From Bacteroidota bacterium (GTDB lineage: Bacteria > Bacteroidota > Bacteroidia > Chitinophagales > Saprospiraceae), in NCBI GenBank assembly GCA_029781865.1, contig JAKOVW010000079.1, positions 62,001-126,000 of the forward strand: a stretch of DNA of 64,000 nt. The letters run 5' to 3'. The translations under genes and the position numbers were made by a program. Of the stretch, positions 17,899 through 26,334 are shown piece by piece; within the stretch, counting starts at the first letter, position 1, and each line of letters opens with the position of its first letter. The notes below the pieces were generated by a model that saw nothing but the letters and a program-made list of their open reading frames with translations, was not told the origin of the DNA and made no database searches.

Positions 17899-19399
17899 GG
17901 ATAAATAGGTATTTCAATGACATATTTGCATTTCGGATCGTGTAAAATAAAGTCTTTTCGTAAGTATATCCGGCATCAAGTATTAATTTATCTGAGATGA
18001 TATAGTTTATTTTGCCATTCAGGGATAACGGTTTGTAATAAGTTGAGGTAAATCCTCTGTTTATTATGACTTCATTGTTAAAGTCTTTATCCAGGAATAA
18101 ATAAGGGTTATCTGCCATTGCAGAAATTCCAAAACTTGCATTTAAAATGAATTGTAAAGAATTGCTTGGCTTGAATGTCAAATTGCTCAGTATGGAATGA
18201 ACCCGCTGATTTTTAGGAGTAAAATAAGATTTGTATATCCCGGTGATCATGGTGTCACCGGCAATAATTTCCTGAATGGATTTTACAGAAGTATATCGAT
18301 TTTCCTTTGAATTGGAGAAATTGTTTGCATATCCAATCCTGAATTCAAATAGAGAAAATTGGATTGGAGGTGTGAGTAACCATGAACTGAATGTTTGAAT
18401 AGTATTGTTGTCCGAAAAATCCTGTATGTTATATGCTGCACGTCCATGCCAGCTACGTTTTTTTTCGAAGCCGATTGCTGCAGCATAATTATTTTGGATT
18501 ACAGAATTTTGTAAACTACTCACTGTATATAAGTATGGCTTTCGTTCTGCCAAACCGGTTATTGTAAAGTTATGGAATGCTTTTTTGTTTAATTCAATAC
18601 CGCCAATCCAATGGATGGAATGATCTGAAGGGCTTTTGAAGCCTCCTGAAGATAAGACCAATTGCGTATTTATTTTAGAAAAAGAAAATGGATTGCTTAA
18701 TTGAAATGAGTATGCATCATAAGAAATAGCAGAATCTTTCGAGTGTTGAAACTGGAAGGCAAGTGTGGGACTCAACCAATTGGAAAGATACCACCCTGTT
18801 TCGATTCCGGGAATCACAGATTGCAAAGGTTGGGTATCATCATTATAGTCAGCATGAATTTTCAGAAAAGGAGCAGTAACTGCATTAATTTCTTTCATGT
18901 ACTTAACCGCCCATTCATTGCGGGGATATCGCTTAAGTACAGTTCTGAAGTACTCTTTCGCTTTTGACGAATTCCCATTCCAATAGGAAATAGTGCCCAT
19001 CATATTATTTGCTTCGATATTTGTTTTATCTGTTCTTAAATACTCCGTTAGTATTTCTTTTGCACGTTGAATCCGGGATAATTCAAATAACATTCGGGCA
19101 TAATCCAGTTTTATAAATGGATTGGGATTCTGATTCAAAGTCTTTTCATATAATTGAAATGCAGAATCATAATCATTCATCCAATATAAAACTTGTGCAT
19201 GCAGACGGATTGAGTTGACTTCAGCAGGATGATAAGATTCATAGGCTTTTAATAAGTCAATTGCCTGACTATACTGTTTGGAATAAGCGAATTGGCGGGC
19301 AGTTTCAAGAGTGTCAGTGTTAGAATGCGTTTGGGATAACAGGGTTTTAAAACTGAACAGCAGTATAATTACAGTTGATACAGTATAGTTTAGATTCAT
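17891..19399 (-). CDS. TPR plus outer-membrane beta-barrel protein (YaiO type)
   Basis: A 502-residue protein with signal peptide 1-22 (cut after LLSQ), TPR-like helical repeats at about 27-165 (for example the segment beginning FIKLDYARMLFELSRIQRAKEIL), and a C-terminal region of amphipathic strands from about 185 to the end. It ends in aromatic residue-rich strands typical of an outer-membrane barrel. A TPR-plus-barrel layout is that of BcsC/AlgK-AlgE/PgaA polysaccharide export pores, and YaiO is the nearest named family. It is the first gene of the operon with GT2 and GH26, so the likely job is passing the polymer through the periplasm and outer membrane. The secretion role is inferred from context. 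Confidence 0.82.
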   Translation of the reverse strand: MNLNYTVSTVIILLFSFKTLLSQTHSNTDTLETARQFAYSKQYSQAIDLLKAYESYHPAEVNSIRLHAQVLYWMNDYDSAFQLYEKTLNQNPNPFIKLDYARMLFELSRIQRAKEILTEYLRTDKTNIEANNMMGTISYWNGNSSKAKEYFRTVLKRYPRNEWAVKYMKEINAVTAPFLKIHADYNDDTQPLQSVIPGIETGWYLSNWLSPTLAFQFQHSKDSAISYDAYSFQLSNPFSFSKINTQLVLSSGGFKSPSDHSIHWIGGIELNKKAFHNFTITGLAERKPYLYTVSSLQNSVIQNNYAAAIGFEKKRSWHGRAAYNIQDFSDNNTIQTFSSWLLTPPIQFSLFEFRIGYANNFSNSKENRYTSVKSIQEIIAGDTMITGIYKSYFTPKNQRVHSILSNLTFKPSNSLQFILNASFGISAMADNPYLFLDKDFNNEVIINRGFTSTYYKPLSLNGKINYIISDKLILDAGYTYEKTLFYTIRNANMSLKYLFIRE

Positions 19400-19426
19400 T
19401 GATTTAATGAATGATTAGTAACTATG

Positions 19427-19434
19427 CAAATATA
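19427..19434 (-). promoter_or_regulatory. -7 box of the YaiO-GT2-GH26 operon
   Basis: It reads TATATTTG on the minus strand, an exact TAnnTTTG match, about 28 bases before the first ATG. Confidence 0.45.
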
Positions 19435-19597
19435 ATGATTATTTGTAATGCGAAAGAATAGACTTTAGATCATTTAAATTAAAGTTTCCCTGATTTGCAA
19501 GGAATACGACCATCCTATGCTGTTTGTAATATTAGTACGTTAACTACAGGATTTTGCTGTTAATGGATTCAGTTTATAAATGAATAGTTTATAAAAT

Positions 19598-19633
19598 AAA
19601 AATACCTTCCTGTGTTTACAAGAAGGTATTTTT
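19598..19633 (-). terminator. Intrinsic terminator of the PepSY lipoprotein gene
   Basis: A perfect 12-bp stem (left arm AAAAATACCTTC) with a 12-base loop and A/T runs on both sides. It starts 15 bases past the stop of the PepSY gene. The flanking A-run would also make it work for transcription in the opposite direction. Confidence 0.8.
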
Positions 19634-19648
19634 ATTTTTGAAATTAGA

Positions 19649-20320
19649 TTATCTTAAAACTCTGATAAAGGCACCATTTGCATCAAACAAAAGCAACTTT
19701 CGTTCTCCATTCATACTGATTGCGATAATAAAATCGCCGTCCTTAGCCATACCGGCCCTGTCAATAGACCAGCCTGCATAGTTTGTACTAATGTAATCTG
19801 TAATTACAACCAGTAAACTTGTGATATCTACCTGGGTTAGATGATGATCGTCGCCACCATGTCCCCTGTGTCCACCATGTCCGGGGCCGCCTGGTCCGCC
19901 ATTAGGGTTTTTGCGTTGAATTTCTTTTACAAAAACGCCGGTAACATCGAATTCAAGAATTTTAAAAGTACCGTCGGCTAATTTAATGATCACTTTAAAA
20001 TCTCCTGATCTGTCTTTTCTTGCACCTTCGATTGTTGATCCAGGATAATTTGTTGCGATGTAATCTGTAATGGATTTTGACAAAGAATCAATTGGAAATT
20101 TATGACAGGCACTATCTCTTTCTGGTCTTCCTCTCTGACTAAATTCAAACGCAGTCGTTGTCTCGCCCGTATTCAAATCAACAATGGAAGTCGATGCTAA
20201 TTGTTGATCAGTAATGTTCTTTCCTGATAACAACTGGCTTGTGGTTAAACTGGTATTGTCTTTTTGGCAAGAAGCCAAAATAATAATATAAATACCTACT
20301 AATACTGATAATTTACTCAT
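19649..20320 (-). CDS. PepSY-like two-domain lipoprotein with Gly/His-rich linker
   Basis: A 223-residue exported lipoprotein with lipobox LASC (Cys18). Two homologous PepSY-like (beta-lactamase-inhibitor-protein fold) domains are visible, at about 77-135 and 163-223. Each begins with DYIxTNYxGxxI and ends with DxxGxF(I/V). They are joined by a striking 24-residue linker (137-160) made mostly of Gly, Pro and His, with seven His and two Asp, which could bind a metal ion such as Cu or Ni. PepSY-like domain proteins of Bacteroidota are periplasmic or surface proteins of unknown role. The gene stands alone with its own strong terminator. A perfect 12-bp palindrome lies 38 bases upstream. The metal-binding idea is inference. 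Confidence 0.85.
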   Translation of the reverse strand: MSKLSVLVGIYIIILASCQKDNTSLTTSQLLSGKNITDQQLASTSIVDLNTGETTTAFEFSQRGRPERDSACHKFPIDSLSKSITDYIATNYPGSTIEGARKDRSGDFKVIIKLADGTFKILEFDVTGVFVKEIQRKNPNGGPGGPGHGGHRGHGGDDHHLTQVDITSLLVVITDYISTNYAGWSIDRAGMAKDGDFIIAISMNGERKLLLFDANGAFIRVLR

Positions 20321-20657
20321 AAAAAATATTAAATGTTAAAAGATGGTTAAATCAAGATAGAACGTTCTAATGTATAACTATACGCAAATAGAATTAATTA
20401 AGTTGCCTGTGTATAGAATTTTATTTTAGTATTTACGGTTCTACTACTAAATTATTCAGTCAACTTTGGCTTCTGAAATTATTATGAACAAAATTTTATT
20501 GGTGCAGATTGTATCGGATACTTCAGGGTGTGGAATTTACTCCTGTTTATATGATGGCAATAAAAGTATTTAATATTATTATCTAAAACAATATCAATTG
20601 TTCCGTTATTCAAAATAAAATAAAAAAGGTATGATGTAAAAGATTAATGGATTACTG
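20321..20657. other. Intergenic region between BNR-repeat gene and PepSY gene
   Basis: 337 AT-rich bases. Apart from the palindrome TAGAACGTTCTA at 20358-20369 near its left end I see no conserved structure. A 29-codon ATG frame at 20484 lacks support. Confidence 0.5.
20358..20369. promoter_or_regulatory. Perfect 12-bp palindrome upstream of PepSY gene
   Basis: TAGAACGTTCTA lies 38 bases upstream of the ATG at 20320, a sensible place for a dimeric repressor or activator. No cognate regulator is in the window. Confidence 0.35.
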
Positions 20658-23225
20658 TTACTGCTTCAGAAAAGGAATCGATTTATAAGCAGAATTGAAT
20701 TTTAAATTAAGGTAGTATAAACCATTGGGAAGATCAGACACATTAACCGATGGCTCAATTCTATTTATTTCAACTGAGTGTATAAGTACTTTTCCAAGTT
20801 CATCAACGATTTGACATTCTATGCGGGAATTCATTTTCTCAATACCTGAAATAGTAAGTTGACTCACCACCGGATTTGGAAAGATGCTTATTGGAGCTGC
20901 AATGTTTTGATTAGTGATCCTGACTATCTTCTTAAAAACATCTTCCAGGGGAAACGTCATTATCGATTTTCCAACAGTAGCGGCAATCAATGTCTTTTCA
21001 GATTCATTAATTTCCAAATCAAAAACTTCAATAAATGGCATATTATCACCTACCCTGCTCCAGCTAAGGCCGCCATCCAAAGTCACGTAGACTCCGATAT
21101 GATTTCCAACGAATAATACGGAATCTCCTTTCCCCGGATAAACCAGTATGTCATACACAGGTAGGCCGGGCAGATCTCCATGTATGTTTTGCCAACTGTT
21201 TCCATTGTCTATGGTCTTGTACACATAGGCATTAAAATCGTTGCCACGATGTCCACTCAATGTTGCATAAAAAGTATTGCGATCTTTATAAGAAGTCTTT
21301 ACTGAAGAAATATATGCAGACGGTAAATTGGAAGAAACATTCATCCAGTTTTTATCAAAGTTTTTGGTGATCCAAACATTTCCATTTATCGTTCCGGCTA
21401 TTAAAATACTACTATCCAGGGGTGATTCATCAATGGTTGTGATACTTGGATTCGAGCGCGCAGCATATCTTGGATTTCCAACAAGGTTCGGACTAATTGC
21501 TTTCCAGTTTGCACCTGTATCTGATGCGTTGTAATAAACCTGATTTGAACCGGCTAATAGTTTTGATGAATTATGTCTGGAAATCATATATGGAAAATCC
21601 CAATTTTTGTTACCATTCAATCCACCTGTAAAATTTTGCCACATTCCATTATTGTATTGTCGTATCTCGCCATACTGATATTCGGCATAATATATATTGG
21701 GATTGTCTTTTTTAAATGCCATTTGAAATCCATCTCCGCCATAGATACGATCCCAATTATTAATAAATAATTTATTTCCTCCTGTGGACCCATTGTCCTG
21801 CAGGCCCCCATAATATAATTTGGGTTCATTTGGATTGTAGGCAACCCTATAAACCTGATTTGTGGGAATGTTTTCTAAGTCTTCCCAGGTATCACTGCTT
21901 TCGTGGTGCTTGTAAAGTCCCCCATCCGTACCTAATAAGAAATCACCATTCTTTAAAAACACCAGTTTGTGTTTATCTGCATGTACATCATAAGTAAACC
22001 ATTTAGGAACGGCCAAATTCCAATTGTATCCACCATCCTGTGATCGAAACATCTCTACACCGAGAATATATACATCATCTGCATTATCCGGATTAACAGC
22101 TATACTGTTGAAGTACCATCCAAATCCACCCAGACACGAACAATCGAGTCCTGATCCTCCTTCAAGTGCGGGTAATTCATTCCAGCTTTCACCGGTATCA
22201 GTAGACTTGTAGATTGCATAGAGATTGTTACTTGCATCACCATTGCAATCATAAGACCTTACATAGCGCGCATAAATTACATTGGGTTCACTTTGAGAGA
22301 TTGCTATGGCAATTCTGCCATTTATGCTATCGCTTGGCAATCCTTTTTTAAGTTTCTTCCAATTTGCTCCACCATCAATGGATTTGAAAATTTGCCCATC
22401 TGGCCCATTGACAACACCTCGGTTGTTTAAGCCTAGTTTATTCCAGGAAACTGCAAATAAGATATTTGGATTCACAGGATGCATTGCAATATCCGTTATT
22501 CCGGTAGAATCATTGAGATAGAATACCTGATTCCAATTTAAACCTCCGTCGATGGATTTATATAAACCCCTGAAATTATTTTTTTCATAACTATATCCCA
22601 AAGAAGCTGCATAGATGATTTGAGGATTTTTAAAATCAATCAGAATTTCAGAAAGCACCCTGGTTTCCGATAAGCCTAAATGTTTCCATGTATTCCCGTT
22701 GTCTGTACTTTTATAAATACCATTGCCCTGGCCACAATAAAAACCGCCATTCAGATCTCCGGTGGCGATATAAATTGTGTTGGGATGAATTGGATCTATG
22801 GCTATATCACTTATATATAATGTAGATTCATTGTCAAAAACCGGAGTCCAGTTCTGGCCACCATCCAATGTTCGGTATGCGCCGCCATGTGAAAATCCAA
22901 TAAAAATAATTTTTTCATCCTGCGGATTAACTGCAATAGCATTGACACGGCCCCCAAGATTTCCAGGTCCCTGAACAGTCCATTGACCTGGAATATTATT
23001 TGGTGCATTCCTATAAAGAGTTTGCGTTTTTTTATAATGTTCAATTTCAGATTCTCTTAGCGCTAAAAATTCTTTAGTTGGTTCTCCTATTTTATCCAGT
23101 AGGTATAAATCATTTGGAGGAATGTTTTCATTTTGGAATTGTTCCTTTGATTGCTTCGGATCAATGCATTGAAACAAAGTGAAAATGATACAAAATGGTA
23201 AAGATTTGTATAGAATGAATTTCAT
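20658..23225 (-). CDS. Large secreted BNR/sortilin-like beta-propeller protein with T9SS sorting domain
   Basis: An 855-residue secreted protein. The body consists of repeated short propeller units with the BNR pattern S-x-D-x-G-x-x-W, for example GGAYRTLDGGQNW, IYKSTDNGNTW, LYKSIDGGLNW, IFKSIDGGANW, IYKSTDTGESW and VYKTIDNGNSW. These resemble VPS10/sortilin and sialidase-type propellers rather than a true sialidase, since I see no catalytic Arg triad. The last ~75 residues (from ISIFPNPVVSQLTISG) are a T9SS type A sorting domain. The N-terminus MKFILYKSLPFCIIFTLFQC resembles a lipobox signal, unusual for a T9SS substrate. It starts 8 bases after the thioesterase gene and so is last in a lipB-thioesterase-BNR run. 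The ligand is unknown. Confidence 0.88.
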   Translation of the reverse strand: MKFILYKSLPFCIIFTLFQCIDPKQSKEQFQNENIPPNDLYLLDKIGEPTKEFLALRESEIEHYKKTQTLYRNAPNNIPGQWTVQGPGNLGGRVNAIAVNPQDEKIIFIGFSHGGAYRTLDGGQNWTPVFDNESTLYISDIAIDPIHPNTIYIATGDLNGGFYCGQGNGIYKSTDNGNTWKHLGLSETRVLSEILIDFKNPQIIYAASLGYSYEKNNFRGLYKSIDGGLNWNQVFYLNDSTGITDIAMHPVNPNILFAVSWNKLGLNNRGVVNGPDGQIFKSIDGGANWKKLKKGLPSDSINGRIAIAISQSEPNVIYARYVRSYDCNGDASNNLYAIYKSTDTGESWNELPALEGGSGLDCSCLGGFGWYFNSIAVNPDNADDVYILGVEMFRSQDGGYNWNLAVPKWFTYDVHADKHKLVFLKNGDFLLGTDGGLYKHHESSDTWEDLENIPTNQVYRVAYNPNEPKLYYGGLQDNGSTGGNKLFINNWDRIYGGDGFQMAFKKDNPNIYYAEYQYGEIRQYNNGMWQNFTGGLNGNKNWDFPYMISRHNSSKLLAGSNQVYYNASDTGANWKAISPNLVGNPRYAARSNPSITTIDESPLDSSILIAGTINGNVWITKNFDKNWMNVSSNLPSAYISSVKTSYKDRNTFYATLSGHRGNDFNAYVYKTIDNGNSWQNIHGDLPGLPVYDILVYPGKGDSVLFVGNHIGVYVTLDGGLSWSRVGDNMPFIEVFDLEINESEKTLIAATVGKSIMTFPLEDVFKKIVRITNQNIAAPISIFPNPVVSQLTISGIEKMNSRIECQIVDELGKVLIHSVEINRIEPSVNVSDLPNGLYYLNLKFNSAYKSIPFLKQ

Positions 23226-23233
23226 TGTGATTC

Positions 23234-23764
23234 TTATCTGTTTAAAAAATCTTTGGAGTGCGTGGCTTCTGATGGTTTAATTCTACCGCTGACTACGAGA
23301 CGAAATTCCCGCCGAACAACCGCTTCATTAAATCTCTTGATTTCTTCTTCTGTCTCAGGGCTTACATGAGGGACTGGTTTTGGTTTAGATGTGCGTTCGT
23401 CAAGTGCCACAAATGTAAAATAGGCTTGATTCGATTTATGTGAAATATTTTGTAAAACGCCCCTGGTAAAAACTTCTAGAAATATTTCTACGGATGAATT
23501 AAAAGAGCGGGTTACACTTGCTTTAATATTTACGACATCACCAAGTTTTATTGGTTCCTGAAAAGTAAGATGATCGACCGAAACGGTTACCACATGAGCT
23601 TCGCAATGTTTGGCAGCACAAATTGCTGAAGCAATATCCATCCATCTCATCAGGTTGCCACCCATTAAATTACCGAGAACGTTAGTATCGTTTGGTAACA
23701 CCAATTCATTCATTTCTGTAAAAGATTCGCTGACCTTTTTTGTTTTTGTATTTAAGGGATCCAT
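23234..23764 (-). CDS. Acyl-CoA thioesterase (hotdog fold, YciA/BFIT-like)
   Basis: A cytoplasmic hotdog-fold hydrolase of acyl-CoA with 176 residues. The signature NVLGNLMGGNLMRWMDIASAICAAKHC (about residues 29-55) holds the helix and Asp of the active site. VTVSVDHLTFQEPIKLGDVVNIKASVTRSFNSSVEIFLEV is the central strand pair that binds CoA. The tail FVALDERTSKPKPVPHVSPETEEEIKRF is typical of this subfamily. Its start overlaps the end of lipB by 13 bases, so the two are coupled. Pairing a lipoate-pathway enzyme with an acyl thioesterase may only reflect genome compaction. Chain-length preference cannot be read. Confidence 0.9.
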   Translation of the reverse strand: MDPLNTKTKKVSESFTEMNELVLPNDTNVLGNLMGGNLMRWMDIASAICAAKHCEAHVVTVSVDHLTFQEPIKLGDVVNIKASVTRSFNSSVEIFLEVFTRGVLQNISHKSNQAYFTFVALDERTSKPKPVPHVSPETEEEIKRFNEAVVRREFRLVVSGRIKPSEATHSKDFLNR

Positions 23765-24474
23765 TTTAATTCAAAATTATGTATAAAGTGTTTAATAAAT
23801 TTTTCCTTTACTTCAGGCATTGGAATTTCTCTCTGTAATTCTTTTGAAAGCGATGTCACGGTTTTTTCTTTTGGATCAATTCCGCAGGGAATGATGTACT
23901 TAAAATAGTCCAGATTCGTATTGACATTAAATGCCAAACCATGGAGGCTTACCCACCTGCTGAGATGGACTCCGATCGCGCAAATTTTTCGGGGCATTTT
24001 CTGATCTTTATCTAACCAAACTCCGGTTACTCCCGGTATCTGTCCTGCTTCCAAACCATATTCTGACAATAAATCAATAATGGTATTTTCCAGGGATCTC
24101 ACAAACCGGTGAACATCGGTAAATAATTTGTCCAGATCCAAAATAGGATAAGCTACCAATTGTCCGGGGCCGTGATAAGTAATGTCTCCTCCCCTGTTTA
24201 TTTTGTAAAATCGGGCTTGAATATCGTCCATTTTGTCCCGCGGCTGCAATAAATTGGATTCTGTTCCGGATTTGCCCAGAGTGAAAACATGGGGATGTTC
24301 GCAAAGAATTAGGCTATGGTGACTGAAATCCATTGGATTTTCCCGCTTTTGCTGAATCAAATTCTGATGAATAGTTGTTTGTATATTCCAGGCTTCCTGG
24401 TAATCAATAAGTCCCAGATCTATAATTTTTAAATCGGGACTAATTTTAGTAGAAGTATTTTGAAACTCAGTCAA
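23752..24474 (-). CDS. lipB: Octanoyl-[ACP]:protein N-octanoyltransferase
   Basis: Transfers octanoyl from acyl-ACP to lipoyl domains, the first step of lipoate synthesis; the pyruvate dehydrogenase E2 would be a target in this organism. It has 240 residues. The hallmark RGGDITYHGPGQ is at 94-105, and the catalytic pair is Lys163 (in KICAIG) and Cys197 (in YIIPCGI). GVHLSRWVSLHGLAFNVN lies between them. The start is TTG 24474, directly preceded in frame by a stop codon, and there is no ATG alternative upstream. It is first in a leftward run with the thioesterase. A divergent gene begins 32 bases away. Confidence 0.94.
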   Translation of the reverse strand: MTEFQNTSTKISPDLKIIDLGLIDYQEAWNIQTTIHQNLIQQKRENPMDFSHHSLILCEHPHVFTLGKSGTESNLLQPRDKMDDIQARFYKINRGGDITYHGPGQLVAYPILDLDKLFTDVHRFVRSLENTIIDLLSEYGLEAGQIPGVTGVWLDKDQKMPRKICAIGVHLSRWVSLHGLAFNVNTNLDYFKYIIPCGIDPKEKTVTSLSKELQREIPMPEVKEKFIKHFIHNFELKWIP

Positions 24475-24489
24475 TTAGCTGTAATTTTG
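24459..24489 (+). promoter_or_regulatory. Full Bacteroidota-type promoter (-33 and -7) of the thioredoxin-dockerin gene
   Basis: TTTG at 24459-24462, a 19-base spacer, then TAATTTTG at 24482-24489, 17 bases before the ATG at 24506. Both elements match consensus and the spacing is ideal. The -33 element lies inside the start of the divergent lipB gene. Confidence 0.65.
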
Positions 24490-24505
24490 ATTTAAATTTT
24501 GATTT

Positions 24506-26236
24506 ATGAGAGCGAAAGTAGGTTTAAATGTATTATTTCTTGCCATATTTCCTTTGTTGGTTCAGGCCGCAAAAGCTCCTGATTTTACGGTCACTGATTT
24601 CAATGGTAAAGTCCATAATCTGTATGCTGACTACCTCAACAAAGACAAAGTTATGGTTATAAAGTTCTTTTTTGTGGGCTGTCCCCCGTGCGCAACAATA
24701 GCGCCTTATGTACAACAGGCTTATGTAAGGTGGGGTTCAGGGAATGGAAGGGTTCAGTTTATGGAAATAACCACTCAAAATGGAGATAATGACATTCTGG
24801 TTAAAGCCTATCACAATACCAAAGGATTTACTTTCCCCGGAATTAGCAAAGATGGAGGCGCAGCTGCAGCCAGATCACCCTATACTTCAGGTACTTTTGG
24901 GCCTTTTTACGGTACTCCTACTTTTGTGGTAATCAACCCTAAAGGAGATGTAAATTACAATGTTCCAATGACTACAACTGATCAGAGTCAATTGGATACT
25001 GCAATCGCACAAGCTCTTCGTGTAACCAATGGCGGCGGCGGTGGTGGAACTTGTGCCAATGCCTTTACCGTTAAAACAATTACCCAAATCCAACCGGAAA
25101 CCTATTATGTGGTGGATTTATTAAATGGAAATCCTGCCAATGAAATAAAAACAGGTAAGTATAATTGTGAATTCAATTTAGCTTCAAATATTGATGGATA
25201 TTATGTTATTCCTCAAATGAATGCCACTGCAGATCCGGTAGCCGGCGTTACGACAGCAGATATTGTCTATATCCAAAGAAGTATACTGGGTTTGCAAACC
25301 TTAAATAATCTTCAAAAAGCGGTTGCTGACGTAAATAATTCCGGCAGTGTATCCGCAGCGGATATCTCAGAAATAAGAAAATTGGTTCTTGGCGTTACGG
25401 CAAAGTTTAATAAGCTGACAAAAAGTTATGTCGTTGTTCACAATCCGAAATCCACTAACATCAATGATCTGACAGATCGTGTATTGGTGAAAGATCTCGT
25501 AGGTCAATACAAAACCAATGAATTCGGTGTTGGAAAATATGGGGATGTCACCGGAGCAAATTTGTTTGCGGATGATGAAACCATTGAAAGGTCTTCCAAT
25601 GTAGTGAAATTCTATGTTGAAAAAAATAAATTGGCGGATGGTACTTATGAGCACCGTTTCTATACCGATGAAGATTATGATCTTACTGCTTTTCAATTTG
25701 AAGTAAAGGGTAAGTCAAATAATTTTATTGGTATTTCAGGTTCATCCAAGTTTGATGCTTCCAGAGGATTTGATTACAATTTGAATCTTGCACCCGATGT
25801 TTTAAGAATGCTGGGTTCCAGCTCATCCAATAATGATATCCATTTTGCTGCCGGAGAAACATGGTTCACTATCTATACCAGGAATACGGATCGCTTAAGT
25901 CCAAGTCATTTTAAAAACTTCATTCATGAATTTGTATTTGATAAACTAAAAAAGGTAATCGGCAATGTTGAAGTGGAATACTTGCTCAATTCATTAGTGG
26001 GCGAATCACTCACATTAAGTCATGAAAGTCTCCATGATATTGTTATTAATTCAAATGAAAACATAAGAAGCATTCAAATAATCAATGCCAACGGTGTGCC
26101 TGTAATGAATCAGAATTATTCAGCTGACACCAGGCAAGTAAAGTTTGATAATACCAATTTACAGATGGGTCTGTACTTTGCACAGGTACATCTTCAAAAT
26201 GGGAAAGTCGAAGCAAGAAAATTTATTAGACTCTAA
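24506..26236 (+). CDS. Secreted thioredoxin-like/dockerin fusion with T9SS sorting domain
   Basis: A 576-residue exported protein with signal peptide 1-22. A TlpA/AhpC-like thioredoxin domain (about 24-170) has the redox motif CPPC at 59-62 and a cis-Pro at GTPTFVVI. A poly-Gly linker near residues 174-180 leads to a dockerin type I-like region (about 235-290), with TADIVYIQRSILGL and the calcium-loop repeat ADVNNSGSVSAADISEIRKLVLG. A beta-rich segment (300-480) follows, then a C-terminal T9SS sorting domain (about 495-576). The protein should end up on the cell surface or outside. A thioredoxin joined to a dockerin is unusual. No cohesin-containing partner is visible in this window. It is a single gene with a strong promoter. 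Confidence 0.85.
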   Translation: MRAKVGLNVLFLAIFPLLVQAAKAPDFTVTDFNGKVHNLYADYLNKDKVMVIKFFFVGCPPCATIAPYVQQAYVRWGSGNGRVQFMEITTQNGDNDILVKAYHNTKGFTFPGISKDGGAAAARSPYTSGTFGPFYGTPTFVVINPKGDVNYNVPMTTTDQSQLDTAIAQALRVTNGGGGGGTCANAFTVKTITQIQPETYYVVDLLNGNPANEIKTGKYNCEFNLASNIDGYYVIPQMNATADPVAGVTTADIVYIQRSILGLQTLNNLQKAVADVNNSGSVSAADISEIRKLVLGVTAKFNKLTKSYVVVHNPKSTNINDLTDRVLVKDLVGQYKTNEFGVGKYGDVTGANLFADDETIERSSNVVKFYVEKNKLADGTYEHRFYTDEDYDLTAFQFEVKGKSNNFIGISGSSKFDASRGFDYNLNLAPDVLRMLGSSSSNNDIHFAAGETWFTIYTRNTDRLSPSHFKNFIHEFVFDKLKKVIGNVEVEYLLNSLVGESLTLSHESLHDIVINSNENIRSIQIINANGVPVMNQNYSADTRQVKFDNTNLQMGLYFAQVHLQNGKVEARKFIRL

Positions 26237-26334
26237 AATAATATTCCAGAGGTGCAAAACAGAGTAGATTGATCCTACTTAGATTTGAATTAAATGGTTT
26301 GTTAAACTGTTATTTGATTTAAATTCTGTTCTGC

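Noticed and set aside
20484-20573. 29-codon ATG reading frame in the gap between the BNR and PepSY genes
   Set aside because: Too short, no signal or motif, no -7 box or terminator around it.
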